The notes beneath the pieces were generated by a model. That model was not told where the DNA came from and searched no databases. It worked only from the letters and a program-made list of their open reading frames with translations. 12,350 bases of DNA from Planctomycetota bacterium (lineage in GTDB: Bacteria > Planctomycetota > UBA11346): NCBI GenBank assembly GCA_013821615.1, contig JACDGQ010000046.1, positions 1 to 12,350 of the forward strand, given 5' to 3'. Below, one piece after another: positions 6,435 to 12,350 of this stretch. The stretch's first letter is position 1; every line of letters starts with the position of its first letter. Position numbers and translations under genes: made by a program.

Positions 6435-8717
6435 TCACGGCTTCCGCGCACCGCTCCCGCCCGCTGCCGGCGCCACGAACGCCGGCATCAGATAGCTGTA
6501 CGCCGCATACCGGATCTCGCTCCACGCCAATTCGCCCTCCGCCCGTCCCGGCACCAGCGGATGGTGCACCGGCGCGCACACCACGCGCACGCGGATTGCC
6601 GCGCGGCCGCGCGTCAGGTCGCGCGGCAGCAGGAACTCGTCGTCACGGAAGCGGCGGTTGGAGGTGCGCACGTCGTGCTCGCTGGCGCCGAGTTCGCCCT
6701 TGGGATCGGAGGACACCCACGAGTTTGAGCCCGCCAGGTACCAGGTGCCGGCGGACTGCCACGCGGCGCTGTCGCCGCTGGCGGCGTTCGGACCGCCATC
6801 CGCGATCCATACCTCTGCGCGCTGATCGGGCAGCGCGTAGTCCAAGGTGCGGCGCAGCAGCACGCCCACGTTCGCGGGATCAATGGCAAGGACGAACTCC
6901 GAGGTGCCGGCGGTCTTGCGCGCGGTCATGGTCTCGGGCACCTGGACCCGCTTCCCCTTCACGGTGTCGACGCCGACCTCGTAGAGCGAGGTGATCTGGT
7001 AGGGGGCCGAAGCGGCGGGCGAAGCGTAACGGTGCGAAGTCTCGTTCGCCGCGTCCCCGATCTCCAGGGTGTCGGTCTTCACCAGCGACGCCGCCGGCAA
7101 TCCGTACCAGTACGCGACGGTGCGATAGTGCTCGGTCGATTCGTCGGTGCCGCCGTGCTCCATCTGGATGAGCGCGTTGCTGCCGAAGGGCATGAGGTCG
7201 CCGAGCAGGAAGCGGTAGCCGGATTCGATCATGTCCTCGGGGCCCTGCGCGTCCTTGCGGCTGTGCGCGCCGACCGGATGCCCGGCGAAGGGCAGGGTCA
7301 TGGTCGCGCCGCCCCAGTAGTCGCCACCGCCGCCCCACTCCTCGCTGCCGGTGCCCTGCACCTGCGGGCTGCGGCTGTCGTCGAAGAAGAAGCGTGGATC
7401 GCCCTCGAGGGTGCCGAGGTCGGCGCGGTCCGAGAAGGTGAACGTGGTCCCGACCAGGCTGCCCGACCACACCGCGCTGCCCTCTTCACCGCGGGAATCG
7501 AGCAGCACCAGGTCTTTGCCCGGCGTGGGTGCGCCATGGTCGCGGAACGTGGCGTGGAAGTAGCCGACCTGGTTGGGCGCGCCGCTGAACGGCGCCGAGC
7601 GCACCTTCCACGAAACTCCAGGCACCGGCGCCTCGCCATTGCCGACCAGTTCGATGCGCGCGCTGGCGAAGAACGGCATCGGGAAGTAGCAGGCCAGCTC
7701 CGCGCGCTGGGCGCTGAAGTGGACATGCACCGGGAACGCCTTGACCAGGTCGGCGGCCTGGGTGCGGTTGTAGAGCGTCCCGGTGCCGAAGAACAACGCC
7801 ACCGGCGCGTCGATGGAGGGTTTTGCGCGGTCGTCCCAGGTGACGCGCAGGCGGGTGCGCCCGAAGGCGATGGCCTGATCGATCGGGACGGAGAAATCGA
7901 GGCCGCGCACCTGCGCCGGTCCGGCGAGGGTCGCTATCGTGACCACGTCATCCTTCGGGACGATGACGGCGCCGTCCTGCTGGGTCAGACCCATATGCTG
8001 GGCTTCCGGGGAATCGGCGGCCGGCAGCAGGTCCTGCCCCGCGCGCCCAATCAGGGCGATCACGTCCTGCGCAGGTGCTGCGCTCCAGTCCATGGCCGTC
8101 AGCGGCTGCGACAGAAGCGCACCCGGCGTGAACAGATCATATATGTAGTAGCCGGTGCCGTAGCGCGTGCGCTCATAGGCCATGCGGAACGATTTGGTGA
8201 ACGGCAGCGGTGTCCAGATCAGGTCCGCGCCCCTGGTGGTCGACCAGGTGTAGGCGAGCGGTTCGGGGAAGGGACCGGCGGGGATGAAGGTGCTGGGGTG
8301 CGGCTGCGCGTCCGGCTGCGCGGTCATGCTCTCGCTCAGCACGTGGTCGGTGCCGTCGATCAGGTAGTGCCACGGGCTGCCATGCCAGTGGTTGTAGCGC
8401 ATGAACATGACGATGCCGCGCCCCTCGAGGTCGAGGGTGACGTTGGCGTCGTCGGCGAGCTGGTAGAGGAAGTTGCTGGCGTCGACGTGCAGGTTGCCGC
8501 CGCCGCGGTCGTAGGTGCTGCGCAGGTACGCGCGCTGGCCGATGCGCTGGTCCGCCCAGTGGTCCCAGGCGCGGTAGGCGTCGAGGCCGACGGGCAGGAT
8601 TGGCGGCTCCTCAGCGGCGCCGACCACGACGGTCGGCAGGAAGGCGACGAGGCAGAGCCAGGGAAGGATGCGGCATCCAGGACGGCGACGATGGCTGCGC
8701 TGGCAGTCAGGCGACAT
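6435..8717 (-). CDS. Secreted DUF2961 (GH172-type) glycoside hydrolase-like protein
   Basis: The product has 760 residues. A signal peptide occupies about residues 1-35 (basic RRRPGCR, then a hydrophobic core ending VVVGAAEE). The body is a DUF2961 protein (PF11175 family, the basis of CAZy family GH172). YDRGGGNLHVD stands in the N-terminal part. The core follows: LEGDPRFFFDD, GTGSEEWGGGGDYW (Glu459/Glu460), FAGHPVG and an EHGG motif (Glu520), then YRTVAYWYG. The C-terminal third has the LLRRTLDYALPDQRAEV, WYLAGSNSWV and SNRRFRDDEFLLPR blocks that accompany this family in planctomycete-type proteins. Known GH172 enzymes act on fructofuranose- or arabinofuranose-containing glycans; the substrate here is unknown. 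The usual GTGTEDYF core reads GTGSEEWG, so the Asp is Glu. The start at 8717 is chosen because AGGAG lies eight bases upstream and the signal peptide begins there. It is divergent from the winged-helix-like gene. Confidence 0.92.
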   Translation of the reverse strand: MSPDCQRSHRRRPGCRILPWLCLVAFLPTVVVGAAEEPPILPVGLDAYRAWDHWADQRIGQRAYLRSTYDRGGGNLHVDASNFLYQLADDANVTLDLEGRGIVMFMRYNHWHGSPWHYLIDGTDHVLSESMTAQPDAQPHPSTFIPAGPFPEPLAYTWSTTRGADLIWTPLPFTKSFRMAYERTRYGTGYYIYDLFTPGALLSQPLTAMDWSAAPAQDVIALIGRAGQDLLPAADSPEAQHMGLTQQDGAVIVPKDDVVTIATLAGPAQVRGLDFSVPIDQAIAFGRTRLRVTWDDRAKPSIDAPVALFFGTGTLYNRTQAADLVKAFPVHVHFSAQRAELACYFPMPFFASARIELVGNGEAPVPGVSWKVRSAPFSGAPNQVGYFHATFRDHGAPTPGKDLVLLDSRGEEGSAVWSGSLVGTTFTFSDRADLGTLEGDPRFFFDDSRSPQVQGTGSEEWGGGGDYWGGATMTLPFAGHPVGAHSRKDAQGPEDMIESGYRFLLGDLMPFGSNALIQMEHGGTDESTEHYRTVAYWYGLPAASLVKTDTLEIGDAANETSHRYASPAASAPYQITSLYEVGVDTVKGKRVQVPETMTARKTAGTSEFVLAIDPANVGVLLRRTLDYALPDQRAEVWIADGGPNAASGDSAAWQSAGTWYLAGSNSWVSSDPKGELGASEHDVRTSNRRFRDDEFLLPRDLTRGRAAIRVRVVCAPVHHPLVPGRAEGELAWSEIRYAAYSYLMPAFVAPAAGGSGARKP

Positions 8718-8725
8718 AAATGAAA

Positions 8726-8730
8726 CTCCT
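8726..8730 (-). promoter_or_regulatory. Ribosome binding site deciding the DUF2961 start
   Basis: AGGAG on the minus strand lies eight bases before ATG 8717. The longer in-frame start at 8789 would put 24 Pro-rich residues before the signal peptide and is less likely. Confidence 0.7.
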
Positions 8731-8763
8731 CGCAGGCGTGCCGCGTCGGGGATTGGAGGGCCT

Positions 8764-8784
8764 TCTGGCGGGGAACTCCCCAGA
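8764..8784. promoter_or_regulatory. Interrupted palindrome in the divergent DUF2961 / winged-helix-like region
   Basis: TCT-GGC-GGGGA-AC-TCCCC-AGA: GGGGA (8770-8774) and TCCCC (8777-8781) are inverted around AC, and TCT/AGA extend the symmetry past a 3-base asymmetry. It lies in the 235-bp space between divergent genes, 47 bases upstream of the DUF2961 start codon, where an operator would be expected. The symmetry is seen directly. Protein binding is inference. Confidence 0.35.
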
Positions 8785-8863
8785 GGCATTCCCTACTTCC
8801 AGGCGGTGGGACTGTTGTCGGCATCGGACCAGCGCCCACGCGTTCATCAAGGACGGGGCATCC

Positions 8864-8956
8864 ATGAGCGCGGCACCAGGGCAATCACGGCCATCCGTCC
8901 GCCCCTTGTGCCCGCCCGCCGCCCCCGACCATCGGCCGCCGCAGGGGACGCCGTGA
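8864..8956 (+). CDS. Possible 30-codon Pro-rich leader ORF overlapping the winged-helix-like gene start
   Basis: An ATG at 8864, preceded by AAGGA at 8849-8853 (10-base spacing), opens a 30-residue frame rich in Pro, Arg and Ser (MSAAPGQSRP... ending RPPQGTP). Its TGA (8954-8956) overlaps the GTG start (8953-8955) of the downstream gene as GTGA, the arrangement used for translational coupling. No homology is recognised and the composition could be chance. I list it as tentative because of the exact stop/start overlap. Confidence 0.3.
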   Translation: MSAAPGQSRPSVRPLCPPAAPDHRPPQGTP

Positions 8957-9201
8957 TCGACAAGGAACTGCTCAAGGCCATCCTGAACTGCTTCGAACGT
9001 GGCAAGGGCCAGGCCGTGCTGCGCTCGGACATCCTCGCCAAGGTGGATACCACCTGGCAGATGCCGGCCATCGAGGCCGCGCTCAAGTATCTCTGCGATG
9101 CGAAGATCGTGATGACCTCGCGCGACCGCGCTGGAGTGGCGTATTACCGGCTGACTTCGGACCGGCCGTATTCGATGATCAATGAGGCGAAGCTGCGCTG
9201 A
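8953..9201 (+). CDS. Small winged-helix-like hypothetical protein
   Basis: The product has 82 residues with a GTG start. It reads as helix (DKELLKAILNCFERGKGQ), helix (LRSDILAKVD), helix (MPAIEAALKYLCDAKIV) and then a beta-hairpin-like segment (MTSRDRAGVAYYRLTSD). This is the layout of a winged helix-turn-helix DNA-binding domain, possibly acting as a small transcription regulator. The last residues, YSMINEAKLR, add no further domain. The start at 8953 is favoured by AGGGGA at 8943-8948, four bases upstream. The frame stays open further upstream, and a GTG at 8908 would give 97 residues, but that part is Pro/Arg-rich with no ribosome binding site. It is divergent from the DUF2961 gene, so it may regulate it. 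Family assignment is by secondary-structure pattern only. Confidence 0.75.
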   Translation: MIDKELLKAILNCFERGKGQAVLRSDILAKVDTTWQMPAIEAALKYLCDAKIVMTSRDRAGVAYYRLTSDRPYSMINEAKLR

Positions 9202-9205
9202 GGTT

Positions 9206-9227
9206 GATGTGCGTTTCCCGACACATC
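9206..9227. terminator. Hairpin between convergent winged-helix-like and receiver genes
   Basis: GATGTGCG (9206-9213) pairs with CG-CACATC (9219-9220 and 9222-9227) with one bulged A at 9221 and the loop TTTCC. It fills the 33-bp gap between two convergent stop codons, the position of a bidirectional terminator. There is no strong T-tract on either side. Confidence 0.4.
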
Positions 9228-9234
9228 CGCTGCC

Positions 9235-9699
9235 CTACCGCATCTCCTCCGGCAACTTCGCCAACCGCGAGGTCCTGGGCGTCGGTTCCTCGCCTGGCAG
9301 GAAGCGCCGCAGCGACGCCACGAATTCCTGCAATTCTGAAAAGCTCTGCGGCTTGACCATGTAATCGCTGATGCCGAGCTGCTCGCAGGTGGCGCGGTCC
9401 TCGGGGGACTGCGAGCCGGTGAGGATGACCACGGGCACCTTGCGCGAGCGGTAGGCCGTGCGGATGACCTGCAGCAGGGCCTGCCCGTTCAGGCCGGGCA
9501 GGCGGAGATCGAGCACGATCAGGGCGGGCAGGGCCGCGTCTGCATAGCGGCCGATGCGATTGAGGCGGACGACCACCTCGGTGGCTTCGGTGGCGGTCTC
9601 GACCTTCACGCGCAGGCCGCTCGCGGCGACCGCGCTCGCAAACAGGTCCCGGTCATCCTTGCGGTCCTCGACGAGGAGGATTTCGGGCAGCGGTGGCAT
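9235..9699 (-). CDS. Stand-alone response regulator receiver protein (Rcp1-like)
   Basis: The product has 154 residues and consists of a single receiver domain with no output domain. The acidic pair is Glu11/Asp12 (ILLVEDRKDDRDLF). The phosphoacceptor is Asp64 (LIVLDLRLPGLNG). Thr94 (VILTGSQ) and Lys116 (MVKPQSF) complete the active site, so phosphorylation should work. The VEDRKDDRDLF opening and ALPALIVLDLRLPGLNG resemble the Rcp1 subgroup, which serves phytochrome-type and hybrid histidine kinases. Residues about 135-154 are a polar tail. It is expected in the cytoplasm, passing a phosphoryl group or docking to a partner. No histidine kinase gene is in the window. The start at 9699 sits at the domain edge (MPPLPEILLVED), with a weak ribosome binding site. 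It is convergent with the winged-helix-like gene and divergent from the GH-A hydrolase gene. Confidence 0.94.
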   Translation of the reverse strand: MPPLPEILLVEDRKDDRDLFASAVAASGLRVKVETATEATEVVVRLNRIGRYADAALPALIVLDLRLPGLNGQALLQVIRTAYRSRKVPVVILTGSQSPEDRATCEQLGISDYMVKPQSFSELQEFVASLRRFLPGEEPTPRTSRLAKLPEEMR

Positions 9700-9800
9700 G
9701 TGGCCGGAATCCCAGGTTGCTGAGGGGGAGGTGGAGGAGTCTACCTGAGGAAACCCGCCGCCACCAGGGCGTGTGCATGCGCACGTTCGCATCCTCTGCG

Positions 9801-9845
9801 GTGCGACACGTGGAACCGTTGGCTCAGGCAACGCCACGTGGGCAC
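9801..9845. promoter_or_regulatory. Long imperfect stem-loop / nested inverted repeats
   Basis: The outer arms GTGC (9801-9804) and GCAC (9842-9845), the middle arms CACGTGG (9807-9813) and CCACGTG (9834-9840), and the inner arms CGTTG (9817-9821) and CAACG (9829-9833) nest around the 7-base loop GCTCAGG. This totals 16 base pairs, interrupted by a GA/G internal loop and an AAC bulge. It lies 171 bp upstream of the hydrolase ATG. It could be a 5'-UTR RNA structure for that gene, or a pair of operator half-sites (CACGTGG-N20-CCACGTG). The pairing is seen directly. The function is inference. Confidence 0.5.
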
Positions 9846-9982
9846 AGACGTTCGGGACTGTTGGCGCCCGCACGGGGGTCTCCCCCGACCAGGGGATGGA
9901 AAGCCCAACGGACGCTGGCATGGTCGCCGGACTGGAGCCCCTGCGGCCCTGCAGCAGCGCCCGCCCGCCATGGACGAGGCCT

Positions 9983-9994
9983 GACCTGCAGGTC
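9983..9994. promoter_or_regulatory. Perfect 12-bp palindrome before the hydrolase start
   Basis: GACCTGCAGGTC is self-complementary and ends 21 bases before ATG 10016, 12 bases ahead of the ribosome binding site. It might be an operator close to the start, but a 12-bp palindrome can also occur by chance in a window this long. Confidence 0.25.
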
Positions 9995-10006
9995 CCCGCT
10001 CCGCCT

Positions 10007-10010
10007 GGAG
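10007..10010 (+). promoter_or_regulatory. Ribosome binding site of the GH-A hydrolase
   Basis: GGAG lies five bases before ATG 10016 and fixes the start, which leads directly into a signal peptide. Confidence 0.65.
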
Positions 10011-10015
10011 TCACC

Positions 10016-12350
10016 ATGCCTACAGACGTACCGACCCGGACCTCGTGCGCATTCCTGCGCTGGAGGCGCCGCGCCGCGACAGCGTCCGCGTTGCTTGCCG
10101 GCCTCATCGTCAGTGCCGCGGAAGCGACCGCCGCCGAGGACGCCGTGGTCCTCGATGCGACCGCGTCCAGCGCACCGCTCACCCTGCAGCGCACCCTGCC
10201 CGCCGTCCCGCTGCGCGGCTACGGCGTTGTCGCCGGCCGCCACTGGACCGCCGCCAGCGGTGGAGCGGTGCTGGAGATCATCTGCGCATCGGCCGACAAG
10301 GCGCGGCTGACGCTGGCCAAGTACGTGTCGGACCTGGAGGTGCTGCCCGGCGTCACGGCGGGCACGCTCGCGCAGCCCGAGTTGACCGTCGCGCGGTGGA
10401 ACGTCACGACTCTCGCCGTCCACATGATACGGGACCAGGGCGTGGTCCTGGCGCTGCGGTCGGGGGCGACCGTGTTCGTCCTGACGGCCGTGGACACCGC
10501 AGACCTGCAGCGCCTGCTCGGCGATTTCGCCGGCAGCGCGGCGGCCGTCGCAGGGGCGGTGTCCACGGCCGAGACCACGGTGCCGATGTGGCTCGACCGT
10601 TTCGACCGTCACGGCTTCCGTTTCTATTATGGACCGTTCACGCGGCCTGCTCCGCAAGGCACGCTGCCCGCCGGTGCAAAGCCCGAGACCTACGACTTCA
10701 CCCAGGATTTCGCCTTCGCCAAGGACAGCGGCGCTGGCCTGCTGATGTGGGCAACTCAGAGCATGCAGGGCGCCAGCGAAGGCGTGACCAACGCCAACTG
10801 GTGGGGCTGGGTCGAGAGCTGGGCCAAGCCCCTGGGTCTGCCGATCGGCGTCAATCTGTCGGCGTACAACTTCGACATTCCGAACTGGGTGGCCAACCGC
10901 TATCGCGGCGACCTGGCGCAGCCGATGCCGCAGTACCTGGGCGACAGCATGTCGATCGGCGGCGGGCGCGGCACCGGCGGCAAGGTCGGCGAGTTGACCT
11001 GGGGCGCGACCGTCGCGCGCGACGCCATGTTCGGTTCGCTGCAGCAGGTGGTGCGGCGCTTCGCCGCGGAGCCGAACATCATCTCGTGGCTGGAGCCGCA
11101 CGGCGAATTCTACCAGGGTGGCGACGCTTTCATGGGCTACGGGCCCGCGGTGGACGCGACCTTCCGCGACTGGCTGAAGGAACACTACCGCACCATCGCC
11201 GCCGTGAACGCAGCGTGGGCGGAGCAGCTGCCCTCGTTCAACGCGGTCAAGGCGCCGGAGCTCGCCGAGTTCGCCGGCTGGAACGCCACCGCGCTCGACC
11301 TGGCCGGCCGCTGGCGCGTCGGCTATCCGCAGGGGGCCGCGCCGGAGGCGTGGTTCGCCCCGGCGTTCGACGATGGCGCTTGGACCACGCTCACCGCGCC
11401 CGGCGATGACCACGCCTTCTTCACGCCGCGCACGACAGCGGTGTTCCGCCGTACCGTCGACGTGCCCGCGGGGCATGCTGGCGCCGGCAAGCGCTCGTGG
11501 ATCTACCTGTGGGACCTCAACAGCGATTGGGACAAGCCGGTGTCGATCTGGCTGAACGGCAGCAAGCTCGGCGAGAGCCCGTGCCGGCACCCGCATGCGC
11601 ACTGGATGGTCGCCGAGGCGACTGCGGCCTTGCACGACGGCGCCAACCAGCTCGCCCTCGGGCTGCCCCAGGGCTACCTCGGCTACCGCGTCTACCTGTC
11701 GCACACCGCACCGCGCCAATATCCGGCGCTCGGCGCGGGGCTGAACGCGAAGTGGGTGGACTACGTCGCCTGGCGCGAAGCCGAGCGCATGGCGTCGGCG
11801 CGGCGCGGCGTCGAGATGATCCGCGCGGTCGATCCCGACCGGCAGATCGACTTCATGGCGCCGGCGGGATCCGCCGACGGCCTGAAGGGCCTGGCCGAGT
11901 CCTTCGGCGGCAACTTCAAGGACACCGGCTTCATGGCCGGGCTGTGGGCCGACCTGTGGCCGCAGCTGATGCGCGGTTCACGCCTGCCCTTCACGCTCGA
12001 GCCGGGCGGCCCGCCGCGCAGCGTGCCCGAGATGCGGCACATGCTCGGGCTCTACCACTCCGAGGCGATCCAGGCGATGGACTACTTCATGCACATCGGC
12101 GATGTGGAGTGGGATCCCGCCATCCGCGCGGCCTTCGCCGGGACGCGGCCGCTGTGGCAGGCGTTCGGCAAGTACCACTGCCACCCCGCCGACCTCGCCA
12201 TCCTGTGGGACATGGGCATCGACACCCTGGTCGGCTTCCCGTGGGGCGGCGATCTCAACATCAATTCCGGTTCGGGCTGGTCGTGCCGCCAGATCCCAGA
12301 GTCGCTGCTCGGCACGCACCCGCGCGATGGACTCACGGAGAGCGATTTCG
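10016..12350 (+). CDS. Secreted GH-A clan (beta-galactosidase-like) hydrolase with embedded jelly-roll domain, 3' end beyond window
   Basis: The frame is open from 10016 to the right edge, giving 778 residues without a stop, so the C-terminus is missing. Residues 1-40 are a signal peptide (basic FLRWRRRAAT, then a hydrophobic stretch ending EATAAED). Residues about 41-200 form an N-terminal domain of unknown type. From about 203 a TIM-barrel pattern like GH42/GH-A enzymes begins: FYYGPFTRP, GLPIGVNLSAYNFDIPNW and ISWLEPHGEFYQ. The last places Glu364 as candidate acid/base, although the usual Asn-Glu pair reads Gly-Glu. YRTIAAVNAAWAEQLPSFN (about 390-410) is a strong GH42-like block. Residues about 430-562 look like an inserted galactose-binding-type jelly roll (WFAPAFDDGAWTTL, FRRTVDVP, IWLNGSKLGE). 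The barrel then resumes, with TLEPGGPP placing Glu662 as candidate nucleophile. It probably cleaves a beta-linked oligosaccharide; the sugar is not determinable. It is divergent from the receiver gene. Confidence 0.85.
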   Translation, partial: MPTDVPTRTSCAFLRWRRRAATASALLAGLIVSAAEATAAEDAVVLDATASSAPLTLQRTLPAVPLRGYGVVAGRHWTAASGGAVLEIICASADKARLTLAKYVSDLEVLPGVTAGTLAQPELTVARWNVTTLAVHMIRDQGVVLALRSGATVFVLTAVDTADLQRLLGDFAGSAAAVAGAVSTAETTVPMWLDRFDRHGFRFYYGPFTRPAPQGTLPAGAKPETYDFTQDFAFAKDSGAGLLMWATQSMQGASEGVTNANWWGWVESWAKPLGLPIGVNLSAYNFDIPNWVANRYRGDLAQPMPQYLGDSMSIGGGRGTGGKVGELTWGATVARDAMFGSLQQVVRRFAAEPNIISWLEPHGEFYQGGDAFMGYGPAVDATFRDWLKEHYRTIAAVNAAWAEQLPSFNAVKAPELAEFAGWNATALDLAGRWRVGYPQGAAPEAWFAPAFDDGAWTTLTAPGDDHAFFTPRTTAVFRRTVDVPAGHAGAGKRSWIYLWDLNSDWDKPVSIWLNGSKLGESPCRHPHAHWMVAEATAALHDGANQLALGLPQGYLGYRVYLSHTAPRQYPALGAGLNAKWVDYVAWREAERMASARRGVEMIRAVDPDRQIDFMAPAGSADGLKGLAESFGGNFKDTGFMAGLWADLWPQLMRGSRLPFTLEPGGPPRSVPEMRHMLGLYHSEAIQAMDYFMHIGDVEWDPAIRAAFAGTRPLWQAFGKYHCHPADLAILWDMGIDTLVGFPWGGDLNINSGSGWSCRQIPESLLGTHPRDGLTESDF

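Larger units (their letters stand above)
9700..10015. promoter_or_regulatory. Divergent control region between the receiver gene and the hydrolase gene
   Basis: These 316 bp have no credible ORF and must hold the promoters of both flanking genes. I cannot pick out convincing -35/-10 pairs. The stretch is dense in symmetrical elements: a 14-bp near-palindrome GTGTGCATGCGCAC (9771-9784, one mismatched pair), the long stem-loop at 9801-9845, a short hairpin CGGGGG-TCT-CCCCCG (9873-9887) and a perfect 12-bp palindrome GACCTGCAGGTC (9983-9994). Confidence 0.55.

Noticed and set aside
7032..8723. 563-residue plus-strand ORF opposite the DUF2961 gene
   Set aside because: It is an antisense shadow. 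The minus strand carries the clear DUF2961 motifs and a signal peptide.
9700..10194. Upstream extension of the receiver protein to ATG 10194
   Set aside because: The added 165 residues have no domain and would overlap the start of the divergent hydrolase gene. The receiver domain begins naturally at Met 9699.
9824..11719. 631-residue minus-strand ORF opposite the GH-A hydrolase
   Set aside because: It is an antisense shadow with the same biased composition. The plus frame has a ribosome binding site, signal peptide and hydrolase motifs.
1..12350. Search by eye for CRISPR arrays, tRNA/rRNA genes, transposases, toxin-antitoxin or defence genes
   Set aside because: No regularly spaced repeats, tRNA-like cloverleaf, recombinase motif or known defence domain was seen on either strand.

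Overview
The window is GC-rich DNA with eight protein-coding genes. Two of them run off the window edges. I found no RNA genes, CRISPR array, insertion sequence or phage genes. The gene content suggests a free-living Gram-negative bacterium, possibly of the Planctomycetota/Verrucomicrobiota/Lentisphaerota group. The grounds are a very large prepilin-type protein with an FTLFE-like N-terminus, a secreted DUF2961 (GH172-type) protein, a secreted GH-A clan (beta-galactosidase-like) hydrolase, a stand-alone BLUF photoreceptor and several signal-peptide proteins. This placement is an inference from protein style, not a marker-gene result.

Layout from left to right. Positions 1-2103 (minus): 5' part of a large prepilin-like protein, continuing past the left edge. 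Positions 2104-3184: about 1.1 kb with no convincing gene, including an A+T-richer island near 2700-2800, a strong hairpin at 2956-2980 and a 15-bp direct repeat (2181-2195 and 2851-2865). Positions 3185-4969 (plus): secreted DUF885 metallopeptidase-like protein. Positions 5078-5932 (plus): secreted alpha/beta hydrolase of the hormone-sensitive-lipase type. Positions 5936-6355 (minus): short BLUF blue-light sensor, tail-to-tail with the esterase with only 3 bp between the stops. Positions 6391-6422: two overlapping hairpins between the DUF2961 gene and the BLUF gene. Positions 6435-8717 (minus): secreted DUF2961 protein. Positions 8953-9201 (plus): small winged-helix-like protein with a GTG start, preceded by a possible 30-codon leader ORF. 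Positions 9235-9699 (minus): stand-alone response-regulator receiver protein. Positions 9700-10015: divergent regulatory region with a long imperfect stem-loop. Position 10016 to the right edge (plus): secreted GH-A hydrolase with an embedded jelly-roll domain, cut by the window.

Working together: four of the eight products carry export signals for hydrolysis outside the cytoplasm (peptide or peptide-like, ester and glycoside substrates), and one is pilin-like. This fits a polymer-degrading lifestyle. Three small cytoplasmic proteins (BLUF sensor, winged-helix-like protein, receiver-only regulator) are interspersed. They could form a local sensory layer, but gene order alone does not prove it. 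Genes alternate strands, so the window is mostly single-gene transcription units. I see no obvious multi-gene defence or biosynthetic system. The most distinctive items are the BLUF and receiver pair near secreted glycosidases, the 9801-9845 stem-loop and the mutually exclusive hairpins at 6391-6422.
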